64,000 bases of DNA from AWTP1-13 sp963770295 (GTDB lineage: Bacteria; Pseudomonadota; Alphaproteobacteria; Rhizobiales; Hyphomicrobiaceae), in the NCBI GenBank assembly GCA_963770295.1, contig CAVYPA010000009.1:1-64000 (forward strand), in the 5' to 3' direction. The position numbers and the translations under genes are program-made. Under the pieces are notes generated by a model that was not told the origin of the DNA, ran no database searches, and saw only the letters and a list, made by a program, of their open reading frames with translations. Of this stretch, positions 9,467 through 18,028 are shown piece after piece (position 1 is the stretch's first letter; every line of letters starts with the position of its first letter).

Positions 9467-9617
9467 ATAGGGCGCAGAAGCTCAAGAGCGGCACCGGCTC
9501 GAGGGCATATTCAGCATCAGACCGCCGATCCATCGCGTGGTCTGACGCCCGTTATCAGCGGCAATTAGACCTCGAATTCTGCTTGCAGGTAAGCTAGCGT
9601 CTGCCATCGCCCGTCCC

Positions 9618-9917
9618 TCAGTGATTTTTCGAAGTCCGAACCATCCCAACGGCGACGTCTGCGAAGAAGTCTTTCTCTTCAGCATTGTCTCTCGCCTCAA
9701 GAATGTGACGGCGCGCGCAAGCTGCCAAATCGCAGGCAAGGTCTACGGCCGGATCGCCGGCGATATCCGTCTGCTCTTCGATCATGACGGCGAAGCTCCG
9801 CACCATGACGCAGTTGAAGCACAATCCGTCTTCATCAACGACGCGCACCGTCTCGTTGCAACAATCGCAGGTTCTGGGGGGCACGCCGGTGGCCGCTGCC
9901 GGTCTGCTGGTCATCGC
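9618..9917 (-). CDS. Small protein with Cys-x2-Cys zinc-ribbon-like pairs
   Basis: About 99 residues. Two cysteine pairs (CDCCNETV and GLCFNCVM) separated by about a dozen residues suggest a zinc ribbon. The C-terminal half is acidic and helical (AVDLACDLAACARRHILEARD). The frame is open to 10229, but the ATG at 9917 has an AAGGAAGGCAAG ribosome binding site and begins the protein-like part. No function can be given. Confidence 0.55.
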   Translation of the reverse strand, partial: AMTSRPAAATGVPPRTCDCCNETVRVVDEDGLCFNCVMVRSFAVMIEEQTDIAGDPAVDLACDLAACARRHILEARDNAEEKDFFADVAVGMVRTSKNH

Positions 9918-10241
9918 TTCTTGCCTTCCTTGCGCTTCTGCTCGATGTGGCATTTTTCGCCTTCCGCGGCGCTTCACGATGTGGTGAGGCGAGCCCGAGA
10001 AAACGCCTAGGGTGCGGGAAGAAAGGCGCCACCGAGCGTGGGGCGGATGCCTTTCCTGCGGAGTGCGCCGCCCACAGTGGTGCGAAAACTCACGAGCTTG
10101 CGCGCGTGGCAATCCCCGCAAGCGCATTCTGGGCACAAAGCCGGCTGGGGTGACAATGCCCCAGTCTCGCAATGCGGTGAGCGCCGACCATTCCGGACTC
10201 GTTTGGGCCACCGGTTCCGCCGGACGCAACGTCGCCCATGG
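9918..10241. other. Gap without a recognised gene
   Basis: Overlapping open frames exist on both strands because of high GC, but none has a ribosome binding site together with protein-like composition. Nothing else was seen. Confidence 0.5.
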
Positions 10242-10400
10242 TTAGAAAGCTCGGCTCACCCAGCCTAACCGCCAGTCGATGTAGATCGAGGGGTCCCGGC
10301 CATAGCGTTGCCAGCAAGCAAAGTGAAAGAGCGCGCCGGCAATTTCGCCGACACTGACGCGCCTCTCCGAAGTGACGGACAAAATGCACGGCCTGCTCAT
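10242..10400 (-). CDS. Possible 52-residue protein
   Basis: The frame starting at the ATG at 10400 reads SVTSERRVSVGEIAGALFHF then CWQRYGRDPSIYIDWRLGW, which looks protein-like. It begins 28 bases after the stop of the small gene at 10429-10665, on the same strand and just past a 24-bp palindrome. No ribosome binding site of note is seen and no family is recognised. Confidence 0.35.
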   Translation of the reverse strand: MSRPCILSVTSERRVSVGEIAGALFHFACWQRYGRDPSIYIDWRLGWVSRAF

Positions 10401-10418
10401 AAACCGCGCCGACGCACT

Positions 10419-10442
10419 GATGGGCCGGCTAGCCGGCCCATC
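10419..10442. repeat. 24-bp perfect palindrome
   Basis: The sequence is a perfect inverted repeat centred on GCTAGC. The stop codon (TAG) of the small minus-strand gene 10429-10665 sits exactly at its centre. It could fold as a hairpin at the 3' end of that gene or be a protein-binding site. No T tract follows on either strand. Confidence 0.6.
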
Positions 10443-10665
10443 CCCACGGGGACCGGCCGCGGAGGGGCTGTGCCCCAATCAGCGAACCGCCGTCGCCCTC
10501 TAGTAGGTGCAGAGCCTGAAAGGCAACAATCGCGCCGCCGCCTAGTGGGGCAACTAGGGCAAACTGGCGAGCCATATCGGCATGGCGCTGCAGGTTGCGC
10601 TCGCGGTTGGAAGCATGAAGAACCTTTCCGATCCGCACCAAAACCGAGCCTAGTTTCTTGTTCAT
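10429..10665 (-). CDS. Small hypothetical protein
   Basis: 78 residues, with a GGGAGCG ribosome binding site 6 bases before the ATG. The N-terminus is basic (MNKKLGSVLVRIGKVLHASN) and a mildly hydrophobic stretch follows (FALVAPLGGGAIVAFQALHL). No family recognised. The last dozen residues are Gly/Trp/Arg-rich and may come from drift of the stop codon. Confidence 0.4.
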   Translation of the reverse strand: MNKKLGSVLVRIGKVLHASNRERNLQRHADMARQFALVAPLGGGAIVAFQALHLLEGDGGSLIGAQPLRGRSPWGWAG

Positions 10666-10828
10666 TTTGCGCTCCCGCTTCGAGCCATGCGATTGCCGTC
10701 GATGCCGGCACAGTGCGCGAACTCGGACCTCCCTGCTGTTAACTAGGGCACACTGGTGCGCGAATTTCTCTGCCTTGCTTGTCGGAAATAGTCACAGTCC
10801 GCCACTGCGTCTGTGGTCATCCTAACTG

Positions 10829-11539
10829 TCATCCGCCGCTCGGAGGCGGCAACAGGCCTAGGCGATTGAGAACCTCGTCCGTGAAGGTGAGGCAGCGCGC
10901 TCCCGCGAAGGGGAACACGTCCGTCAAAGCCGGGGCCAGTTGCGCATCGAGGGCCTGCCGCAACAGCTTCCGGGCCCGGTGCAGTCTCGTCTTCACCGTC
11001 TCAGGGCGCAGGCTTAGAAACGCCGCTGTCTCTTCAATGCTCATTTCCTCGACATCGCGCATGACGAACACAACGCGGAAAATCTCCGGCAGCTCGTCGA
11101 CCGCCCGTTCGATGAGGCCCCGGATCTCGCGCTGAGCGGCATTGCGTTCGGGGTCCTCGTTGCTGATCATGGTCGGAAAGGGGATCACCTGAGCTCCATC
11201 GCCTGTCGGCAAATCAAGCGTCGACACGTCGACCGTCGGCCGCCGCCGCCGCAGGCGGCCCAGCGCCTCGTTGAGCGTGATGCGCGTGAGCCAAGTAGCA
11301 AGGCTCAACTCGGCACGAAACTTGGCAAGGTTGGTGAAGGCCAGCACATAGGCCTCCTGCACCACGTCTTCCGCCTCGCTGTCGTCGTGCACAACGCTGC
11401 GCGCTACCCGGTAGAGACGCCGGTTGTGGCGCTGCATGATTGCGCGAAAGGCCTCACCCTCCCGCTGCAGCGCCAGGCGCACGAGCTCAGCGTCGCTAAA
11501 CCCACTAAAATCGGTGGATCGGGATCCCAGCCTCTGCAT
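10829..11539 (-). CDS. ECF-type RNA polymerase sigma factor
   Basis: 236 residues. Region 2 is visible at about 45-105 (HDDSEAEDVVQEAYVLAF, then FRAELSLATWLTRITLNEA) and region 4 at about 155-210 (LPEIFRVVFVMRDVEEMSIE, then PETVKTRLHRARKLLRQAL). It recruits RNA polymerase to a stress regulon. The ATG at 11539 has a GAGGGAAGAGGG ribosome binding site. No anti-sigma gene is adjacent, which is unusual for ECF factors. A C-terminal tail of about 30 residues after region 4 (FPFAGARCLTFTDEVL) contains a cysteine and resembles the tail of ECF groups without a linked anti-sigma factor; this is inference. Confidence 0.9.
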   Translation of the reverse strand: MQRLGSRSTDFSGFSDAELVRLALQREGEAFRAIMQRHNRRLYRVARSVVHDDSEAEDVVQEAYVLAFTNLAKFRAELSLATWLTRITLNEALGRLRRRRPTVDVSTLDLPTGDGAQVIPFPTMISNEDPERNAAQREIRGLIERAVDELPEIFRVVFVMRDVEEMSIEETAAFLSLRPETVKTRLHRARKLLRQALDAQLAPALTDVFPFAGARCLTFTDEVLNRLGLLPPPSGG

Positions 11540-11591
11540 GGCCCTCTTCCCTCATTCGGTTGCCGTCTTTGATGCGCGGGTGCCGAAAAAG

Positions 11592-11596
11592 GTTCC
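11592..11596 (-). promoter_or_regulatory. Possible ECF-type -35 element (GGAAC)
   Basis: GGAAC followed by a T run lies about 55 bases upstream of the sigma factor ATG on the same strand, and CATC follows about 17 bases further. GGAAC is the common -35 core of ECF promoters, so the gene may control itself. The -10 part is weak. Confidence 0.3.
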
Positions 11597-11902
11597 CGGA
11601 ACGCCGAGGTGACCTCCGTCGAGCCGTGTCTTCGTGACCATTGAGCCTCGTTGCTTGTGCACCGCCGTGCCGCTCCAACTTGCCTCGATGCCCTCTAGCG
11701 CGATCGAAGCTCGGCTCCTCAAGGGCTGCGATTTTCAGGCGTGCTTTGGCCAGCTGCCTTTTGTTCGTCAATCTCCGTTGACAATCAGCCAGAGGCTCGA
11801 GTTGGGAGACGAGTCGTCATTTGCGTCGCGACAATGTTCAGCTTCCGGAGCATTCCAATACACAATTTGCGATTGGGAGCCGCTCCGACGACGGCTCATT
11901 AG
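11597..11902. other. Gap upstream of the sigma factor gene
   Basis: No supported gene. A minus-strand frame at 11505-11771 begins with a protein-like stretch (MTNKRQLAKARLKIAALEE) but soon becomes His/Arg-rich and overlaps the sigma factor promoter. Confidence 0.45.
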
Positions 11903-12043
11903 AATAGGTTTCAGCACACATTTATCGAGCGGCTAAGTGGTGCGGATAAAGATATCGGCTCGGCGGAAAAGGCATTGGAAGTCATGCGCGACATTCTGCG
12001 CGAGCTCTATTGCGCGCGCTGTCTCTTGCGGCGCAGGTGGTGA
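11903..12043 (+). pseudogene. Remnant of a small protein family (copy A)
   Basis: The frame has no start codon. It encodes FIERLSGADKDIGSAEKALE then VMRDILRELYCAR and stops. The same module occurs at 25.2 kb on the minus strand. Most base differences between the two copies in the core are at third codon positions of this frame (att/atc, cgc/cgt, ctc/ctg, cgg/cgt), which shows that this frame was once translated. The N-terminus is missing. No family name is known to me. Confidence 0.6.
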
Positions 12044-12070
12044 GCCGCAAGCACGCACGGCGCCGCTGCC

Positions 12071-12145
12071 ATCGGTGCGATGCGCGCCATCAAGCTCGCC
12101 CTCGACCCGACGGGCATCATGAACCCGGCAAGATTGTGTAGCTGA
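12071..12145 (+). pseudogene. Scar of a FAD-linked oxidase C-terminus
   Basis: The frame reads IGAMRAIKLALDPTGIMNP, which is the hallmark C-terminus of FAD-linked oxidases (glycolate oxidase/D-lactate dehydrogenase type, usually ...LDPxGIxNPGK...). Adding one G to the CCCGG run would restore GKIV and a stop, so a one-base loss is inferred. No other part of the enzyme is seen upstream; the copy A remnant directly abuts it. Confidence 0.65.
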
Positions 12146-12470
12146 TCGATGGAAAAGTCGGGCGAGCGATCTTGAAGTTAGAGCGGAACAGAATGAACCC
12201 CGGTTTGGGAAACAGTGGGCGCCCAACTACGAAGAAAAGCAATAAGATGGCGCGCCCTGCGGAACTATGGGGAACACTTACGCGGCGGAAAGGCCCTTAT
12301 TGGTTCGATCCGACACCTAGGGTCGGAGTGACCGACGCGTCGACCGCCATCACCTCCCCCACAACGGCAAAGCAGCACCCTTCAAACGCGAAGCCCGTCA
12401 GCGGGGCGTGATCGCTTAACCCATCAGGACGTCCCCGTTCCCATCTCCGTGACCATCCGCAAGAACCTCA
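12146..12470. other. Gap without a recognised gene
   Basis: No supported gene, repeat or RNA was seen in this stretch. Confidence 0.5.
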
Positions 12471-12860
12471 TCACCATGCTGTTTCTAAGCGACTGCTCTT
12501 GAAGGTGTTGGGGAAGATGTCTCTCTTAGAGGCGGCTCTCAGTAACTCTTGGTACCTATCTCTATGGACCGCGGAGCGTACCCACATAGAGGGGGCCGTA
12601 AGCGATATGAGCGCACCTCGTGCCTCGTACGCTGGCAAGCGGTAGTTCCGAACTCTCACCAGAATGACTGCGCGGTGGTCGCTCATTAATTGCAGCGTTA
12701 CCTCGAAACGATGGAGACGCGCAGTAGCCCTGCCCGTGCTTCGTTCCTCATCCTCCAGTTCGGAGATGCGCGCCTTGAGGTTCTCGATGCGCTCTCGCGC
12801 TTCGACGATGAGCCGGTTGGTCCGTGCGAGATGCCTGTACCACGGCTTTTGGTCCATCAC
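12471..12860 (-). CDS. Small coiled-coil protein (paralogue 1)
   Basis: 129 residues. Residues about 7-50 form a heptad-rich coiled coil (WYRHLARTNRLIVEARERIE, then ISELEDEERSTGRATARL), followed by a short beta-rich part. The N-terminal half matches the gene at 14892-15146 (W-x-R-x-L-A-R-T/S-N-R-L-I-x-x-A-R-x-R-I-E and R-S-T-x-R-A-x-A-R-L). Many small coiled-coil proteins of this kind occur in Bradyrhizobium-like genomes, with no known function. The last 20 residues look less conserved and may be read-through. Confidence 0.6.
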   Translation of the reverse strand: MMDQKPWYRHLARTNRLIVEARERIENLKARISELEDEERSTGRATARLHRFEVTLQLMSDHRAVILVRVRNYRLPAYEARGALISLTAPSMWVRSAVHRDRYQELLRAASKRDIFPNTFKSSRLETAW

Positions 12861-13186
12861 TGAGCCTCACTTCCCACACGCCGCCTACAGGCTGCTCCTG
12901 CTTAGCGGTAACTCGGCCGGCCCATGAGTTCCTCGATTGGCATGGCCGGACGCTGAATTTTCACTTCCAACGGGCGCTCAAGGGCCAGCAGAAGTCCTTG
13001 TGGGTGGCCGCAGCACGTTGAAACACGGGGGATCTCGGTCCGCCTATTTGTACAATCTCGCATGGAGGTATCCTACCACCCCCTCGGTCTTCGCGTCACC
13101 CCCACCATGACGATGGTTAACACTCAAGAAAACTCCTCGTGCTCATTGCAGGTGGCCGTTGCCAAGATCGTGTGAGGTGACAAGTC
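12861..13186. other. Gap without a recognised gene
   Basis: No supported gene. Nothing structural was noted. Confidence 0.5.
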
Positions 13187-13345
13187 ATGAGGCACAACGA
13201 TCGCGAGCTTTGGCAGGACTTCCGCAGGGCCACCGATGATGCGCAGGCCCACGAGTGCGTTCCGGCGTCTGCCTTTTATCAACTCGCGGATTCGCTCACA
13301 GAGCCGCCCACGTGCTACTTCCGTCCTCCGTCGACTAGCGGGTGA
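13187..13345 (+). CDS. Possible 52-residue protein
   Basis: A short frame starting MRHNDRELWQDFRRATDDAQ with GAGGTGAC a few bases upstream. The N-terminal half is charged and helical, the C-terminal part contains LADSLTEPPTCYFRPP. Protein-like composition and a ribosome binding site support it; no family is recognised. Confidence 0.4.
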   Translation: MRHNDRELWQDFRRATDDAQAHECVPASAFYQLADSLTEPPTCYFRPPSTSG

Positions 13346-13485
13346 TCAAAGGTCGCGAAGCAACGCCCTATCTGAAAGTTGAGCGTTACGCGCGCACCTG
13401 AATAACTCCAGGTCTGGTGATGTGTCCACGACGGCACGAATCACCTAGCCTGGGGCTCCTGTCGCGGCATCAATGGGAGCACGCC

Positions 13486-13683
13486 ATGCGCGCCACCAAT
13501 CGGCAGGCTAGATTTTCTGAGGGGAGGACGAAGGAGGCGAAATCTGGCGACGCGGTTGCACACCTCGCCACCGTGGCCGGCGCAATGCACGCCCTCCTGC
13601 TCCGGCGCGCCGATGAACTCGCCCGCTGCACCGAAAACTCACCCGAAGAGACCGAATTGGCGGCAATCGTCAATGCAATTTAG
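13486..13683 (+). CDS. Small hypothetical protein
   Basis: 65 residues from the ATG at 13486; the frame is open back to 13417 but the upstream part is poor. It is polar, with a helical middle (VAHLATVAGAMHALLLRRAD) and an acidic end (ENSPEETELAAIVNAI). No family recognised. It precedes the SLOG-fold gene by about 110 bases. Confidence 0.4.
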   Translation: MRATNRQARFSEGRTKEAKSGDAVAHLATVAGAMHALLLRRADELARCTENSPEETELAAIVNAI

Positions 13684-13794
13684 GCATACGAGGAGAAGCG
13701 TTTGCCACGCGGGGAAAGTCCCAGGCGGCAAAGGTTAGCTTCGGAGACGGCCACTCGCCTAACAAGGCCGGAGACCAACAGAGGATGGCCAGAC

Positions 13795-14148
13795 ATGACC
13801 TTGCGCGTACTTGTCTGCGGCGGCCGTGACTACAAAAATCGCCGCCGAGTCTTTGAGGCGCTGGACCGACTAACGGCAGAGCATGGGGCTCTAACAATCA
13901 TTGAAGGGGGCGCCGTCGGCGCTGACACATTCGCGGGCGAGTGGACCTGCATGCAGCGGTCCTGTCAGCTGGTTACAGAGCACGCCGACTGGGAAAAATA
14001 TGGCAGACCCGCCGGACCGGTCCGCAATCAGAAGATGATCGATGATCACAAGCCGAATCTGGTGGTTGCGTTTCCCGGCGGTCGCGGTACTGCCGACATG
14101 GTTCTCAAGGCTCGGAGCGCCGGCATTGAGGTAATCCAGGTACCGTGA
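13795..14148 (+). CDS. SLOG-fold (DUF2493, YpsA-like) protein
   Basis: 117 residues. The Rossmann-like SLOG signatures are visible: VLVCGGRDYKNRRRVFEALD at the N-terminus, IIEGGAVGADTFAGEW, and VVAFPGGRGTADMVLKARS. These match the DUF2493/YAcAr clade of SLOG proteins, which are thought to bind nucleotides or their derivatives and occur often in mobile and conflict-related regions. The start at 13795 is where conserved sequence begins; the open frame goes back to 13702. No partner effector is adjacent. Confidence 0.85.
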   Translation: MTLRVLVCGGRDYKNRRRVFEALDRLTAEHGALTIIEGGAVGADTFAGEWTCMQRSCQLVTEHADWEKYGRPAGPVRNQKMIDDHKPNLVVAFPGGRGTADMVLKARSAGIEVIQVP

Positions 14149-14531
14149 CCTGGACGCAGGCACGAGCCACCACGTGACACCGGAGCGGTGCGATTCTCAA
14201 TTAGGCGCGTGCTCGTTCGTATCGCGTTTATCCGTCCCCTTCCCTCCTCGGCCGCCCGTTGTACCGCTCTCCTCTATGAGCGGTGCGGATTACAGCAACA
14301 AGCTGCCAAGTATGCCCAAGGCTGTCGTCGAATTGCCGGAGAACTCGGCAAATTCTTGACGGTGGGTTGTGCCTGATCGATCAGGGGGTGGCGCGAACTT
14401 CTGGCGCCTCATGACCCAAATCCGCACGCCGTAGCCAGAGGGAAATTGTAGTGTACCGTACTGACATCTTTGTTGATAAGTAGATAATACAAGTAGACTT
14501 TTTGGGAGGGCGCTTTCTGTGAGGACCATCC
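14149..14531. other. Gap, perhaps with a decayed fragment
   Basis: No full gene. A plus-strand frame near 14270-14376 reads CGLQQQAAKYAQGCRRIAGE and looks mildly protein-like, but has no start signal. Nothing else was seen. Confidence 0.4.
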
Positions 14532-14786
14532 ATGCGCGAAAGCTGGAAGCCAGCCGCTGCATGGCAAGCCGACGACCCTGGCCGTCCCTATCGGAGTCTT
14601 TTTCTGGGCAAGTGGGAATGCTCCATTAGAATTCACCTGCTACGCCAAGGATATCTCTGGGGTGTTAAGCGAACAGGGTGGCTGGGAGATTGGCGGCACG
14701 TCGCTGGCTTCGCCCCGTCGCTTGAAGAGGCGATGTACGAAGCAGAAACTGCGCTGCAACGCGCGTCTAATCTAACAATCAGATAG
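14532..14786 (+). CDS. Small hypothetical protein
   Basis: 84 residues. The composition is protein-like, with many Trp (GYLWGVKRTGWLGDWRHVAG) and a helical C-terminus (SLEEAMYEAETALQRASNL). No membrane segment or known motif. The start is the first ATG of the frame; an upstream ribosome binding site is weak (GAGGACC). Confidence 0.5.
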   Translation: MRESWKPAAAWQADDPGRPYRSLFLGKWECSIRIHLLRQGYLWGVKRTGWLGDWRHVAGFAPSLEEAMYEAETALQRASNLTIR

Positions 14787-14891
14787 GTCGAAACCCAGGG
14801 ACCTGCGCGGGGCCCGGATGGTCGTAGCGTTGGGGCGCCTGATAAGGCCAATTGTATGGTCGGGAGGTCGAGTTGCGGGTGTTCCTCGCCT

Positions 14892-15146
14892 TCAACCTGT
14901 TGCACAGGGACGGACGTGCTTTGCGGGCCAGACACTGTCGGACGCCAGAGTTGCGCAGGCAATGGGGACTCCGCACCGATCTCCAGGATGACCCCCGCGC
15001 CTTAGCCGCGCCAAAGCTCTGTCCGTGCTTCGTTTCTTGTGCTCCAGTTGGGAGATGAACTCCTTCTGGATCTCGATGCGTTGCCGTGCATCAGCAATAA
15101 GCCGATTGCTTCTCGCAAGCCGCCTGCACCAAGTCCTACGCAGCAT
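14892..15146 (-). CDS. Small coiled-coil protein (paralogue 2), perhaps truncated
   Basis: The N-terminal 50 residues match the paralogue at 12471-12860 (WCRRLARSNRLIADARQRIE and ISQLEHKKRSTDRALARLRR). The ATG at 15146 aligns with the start of that paralogue and is preferred to a GTG at 15170. After ARLRRGG the frame no longer resembles the paralogue and is rich in Cys, Pro and Gly, so a frameshift or truncation near 15000 is likely. Confidence 0.5.
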   Translation of the reverse strand: MLRRTWCRRLARSNRLIADARQRIEIQKEFISQLEHKKRSTDRALARLRRGGHPGDRCGVPIACATLASDSVWPAKHVRPCATG

Positions 15147-15286
15147 CGCTAAGCTGGCCTTCCCAGGCACAAGCCTGCAGGTTGGTCCTGCTGAGCAGGC
15201 TTATTCTGGACGTGCTACCGCTCGACTGCCCGAAAGCAAGGCAGCTTAACACCTTGGTCGACTGCGCTGCGAACTATGACCAAAAG

Positions 15287-16671
15287 TTGGTGACGGCGTT
15301 AATTGGTAAGGCGGCATTTCATGGGGGTGCTTGAAGCCTCCACTTCTCCACTGAAGGAGCGATATGCCGTGTCGAACGATAGCGTCACCAAGCTGATTCA
15401 GCCAGGAACATTCGACGATAAAATCACCGACGTTTTGCGGAATGGAGCGCATACGCTGCTTGCGCAGGCCATCGAGGCCGAGGTCGCCGATTTCCTCGGT
15501 AGATATGCCGATTTGAAGACCAGCCAGGGCCACCGCCGCATTGTCCGTCACGGACATCTGCCCGAGCGCGAGGTGATGACGGGGATTGGTCCAGTTGCCG
15601 TGCGCCAGCCACGTGTGCGCGAACGCGAGGCGGCCGCCGCTGATCCCGGCCGCATCCGCTTCACGCCTGCGATCCTTCCGCCTTATGTGCGGCGCTCGAA
15701 GTCCGTGGAGAGCTTGCTGCCACTCCTTTACCTGAAGGGCATTTCGACGGGTGATTTTTCAGAGGCGCTGACAGCCTTGTTTGGCAAGGATGCCGTGGGG
15801 CTGTCGGCATCGACGATTGGCCGACTAAAGGAGGTTTGGCAGGACGAGCATGCGCAATGGCAAAAGCGAGATCTGTCGGCGAAGCGCTACGTCTACGTCT
15901 GGTCCGATGGCATTTACCTGGAAGCGCGGCTGGAGGACGAGAAGCAGTGCATTCTCGTGCTGATCGGGGCTACGCCGGAGGGCAAAAAGGAACTCGTGGG
16001 CTTCACGGATTGAGCCAGGGAAAGTGCCCACGATTGGCGTAATCTGCTGCTCCATCTAAAGCGGCGCGGCCTGGAAGTATCGCCCGAGTTGGCGATCGCC
16101 GACGGCGGGCTCGGCTTCTGGAAGGCGGCTGGCCGAGGTCTGGCCGAAAGGCGAGCAGCGCTGCTGGGTGCACAAGACCGCCAACGTGCTGGCCAAGCTG
16201 CCGAAGGCCCAACAACCGAAAGCCAAGCGCGCCTTACAGGAGATCTGGATGGCGGAGACCAAGAGCGCTGCCGAGACCGCCTTGATGGCTTCATCCAGAG
16301 CTATGACTTAAAGTATGCCAAGGCCGCCCAATGTCTCGCCAAAGACCGCGATGCATTGCTGGTGTTCTACGACCTTCCGGCTGAGCACTGGAAGCATTTG
16401 AGAACCACGAACCCGATTGAAAGCACGTTTGCGACCGTGCGCCACCGCACCATTCGCTCCAAAGGCAGCCTTTCCAACAAGACCGCGCTCGCCATGGTCT
16501 TCAAGCTGGTCGAAGCCGCGCAACGCGCCTGGTTCCGCCTCGACGGCTGCAACCAATTGCTAAAAGTGATCCTGGGTGTGAAATTCGCTGGATGGGCTGG
16601 AGGTCACTACCAAGCCGACAACAACTCGCCAGCCCGCAACCGCTGCCGCCTGACCCTCAGGCCGTCACCAA
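15287..16671 (+). mobile_element. IS256-family insertion sequence, degenerate
   Basis: An inverted pair TTGGTGACGGC (15287-15297) and GCCGTCACCAA (16661-16671) flanks a decayed transposase gene and marks the likely ends. Homology beyond the 11-bp arms is partial, so the true ends may lie a few bases further out. The element is about 1.4 kb, normal for IS256. No clear target duplication was identified by eye. Confidence 0.75.
15369..16653 (+). pseudogene. IS256-family (mutator-type) transposase, nonsense and frameshifts
   Basis: The GTG at 15369 starts VSNDSVTKLIQPGTFDD, the usual N-terminus of this subgroup. Conserved stretches include VRHGHLPEREVMTGIGPVAV, KRYVYVWSDGIYLEARLED and, near the end, WKHLRTTNPIESTFATVRHR, the family hallmark. 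After GFTD a TGA replaces the expected Gly codon (GGA to TGA), with the frame continuing AREST-like sequence. The frame then shifts near 16130 (after GFWKAA), shifts back near 16285 and shifts again near 16590, where the true C-terminus ends in DGLEVTTKPTTTRQPATAAA. The enzyme is dead. Confidence 0.92.
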
Positions 16672-16857
16672 AAATCGGCGATAACTCCTGCGCTGCTGAC
16701 CTCCCTACTCGCATAACTGTGCGTTAATGAACGCACTAAGGGCACTGACCTTACGGCCACTCTCAACCAGCATAGCCATAAGGTGAGACCCACACGGGGG
16801 CTAAAGTCTGATGCGCTTTCCTTGAGAGCATGTAGCCTTGCAGTGGGAGCGCCGTTT

Positions 16858-16910
16858 GGTTGGGGAACCTGTGACCAACCGCAAACCCTTAGCGAGCGGT
16901 GCGGGTTTTT
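16858..16910 (+). ncRNA. Two adjacent hairpins ending in a T run; possible small RNA or terminator
   Basis: The first hairpin pairs GGTTGG (16858-16863) with CCAACC (16875-16880). The second pairs AAACCC (16883-16888) with GGGTTT (16903-16908) and ends in five T. The second alone looks like a rho-independent terminator on the plus strand, yet no gene ends upstream. A small transcript is possible but unproven. Confidence 0.35.
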
Positions 16911-16937
16911 CGTCGCTTCCACCATGTCTAGTGGTGC

Positions 16938-16963
16938 GGGGACGCTTGGCAACAAGCGTCCCC
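16938..16963. repeat. 11-bp perfect hairpin with a GCAA tetraloop
   Basis: GGGGACGCTTG and CAAGCGTCCCC pair fully around GCAA, a GNRA-type loop. Such a stem would be very stable as RNA. No T tract follows. Confidence 0.55.
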
Positions 16964-18028
16964 TATTAGTTTCTTGGCGCACCATCTCGAAGCGCGAAAT
17001 TGCCGAGTCGATGATGCGAAAGGCGACACTCACTGAATGACGGACGGGATTTTCCGACCGGTCACGTCGATCGTGCGCGCGGTTGTCCGTTCTTTCGTCG
17101 CGGAACAAATGATGAGCACTGCCACCGTGCCCAACCAACAGGCACAGAAGGTGAGCGCCTGCCGCCCTCAGCTTTAGTCCGCAGCAAATAGCAAACCTAC
17201 GGCAACCCGAACGCAGACAAGCAAGTGAGTCGCCGCGCGAAGTCGATGGCGGAGTTCGTAAGTTTTGCATGAAGTTGCGCGGGAAACAGGTATCGGAGTT
17301 TTCCCTATTCTGATGACCCGTCGTCAGAGCAGTTCCACATCGGGATATTGTTATTTTCGAGCCGCTCACCGATTGTCAGCTGACCTTCTGATCTCTGAGT
17401 GCCATTTTAAAGAACCGTCGACACGCTTGGAGGCATACAGCTTGCTCTCACGCTCTAGGCGCGGCTCCCGCAGGGCGCGCAATCAAATGAATGGTCCTCA
17501 TCACGGCACCATTGCCACATATTTGCGGTCTAGAAATGGTCGCTTGCCTCGCGGCCCAAACATTGCGTTTCTCGAGGTTTCGCCTGCCGAGGTGCGCGAC
17601 AACGGCAACTCTGTCACGGCGACCCAGCTGGGCAAGCACCTCGACCGATCACGCTAGCGCCCCCGCGAGCTTGTAGACGAGCATTGTAACTGCGCAGCTG
17701 TCGAATAACCGTTTCGATCAGGACGATTGCAGGCTGTGCTATTTGCGCTGGCTATGGATCGATCGCAATTGCGCGCATAGAACTCAGTCACAAGCTCGTG
17801 CCCGGCGCGCTTTCGCAAAGCGCGCGGCACACTCGCACTCAAGAAAATCAAGGGCATTATTCTACCCCCATCAGGTGACGCACCGATTGCGCTGCATGTC
17901 GCACGCGCACAAAGTCACCCGTAGCGCGTTGGAGAGAACCTCAAGCGCGGTGTTGGCGCTTCACAAGCGCTCGGCACATTCCGGAGCCCCGGCCCACTCG
18001 CGGGCGTTGCAACGCCTTGGAGGCAGCA

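Larger units (their letters stand above)
16672..18028. other. 1.3-kb gap after the IS element
   Basis: No supported gene. A 234-codon minus-strand frame (16665-17369) is rich in Arg, Ser and Cys, overlaps the IS and looks like a shadow. A short stretch near 17416-17460 encodes VDTLGGIQLAL in one frame and matches 22366-22405, a likely gene remnant. The two hairpin structures near 16858-16963 are listed separately. Confidence 0.5.

Noticed and set aside
16665..17369. 234-codon minus-strand frame after the IS element
   Set aside because: Arg/Ser/Cys-rich composition, no ribosome binding site, and it overlaps the IS256 end.
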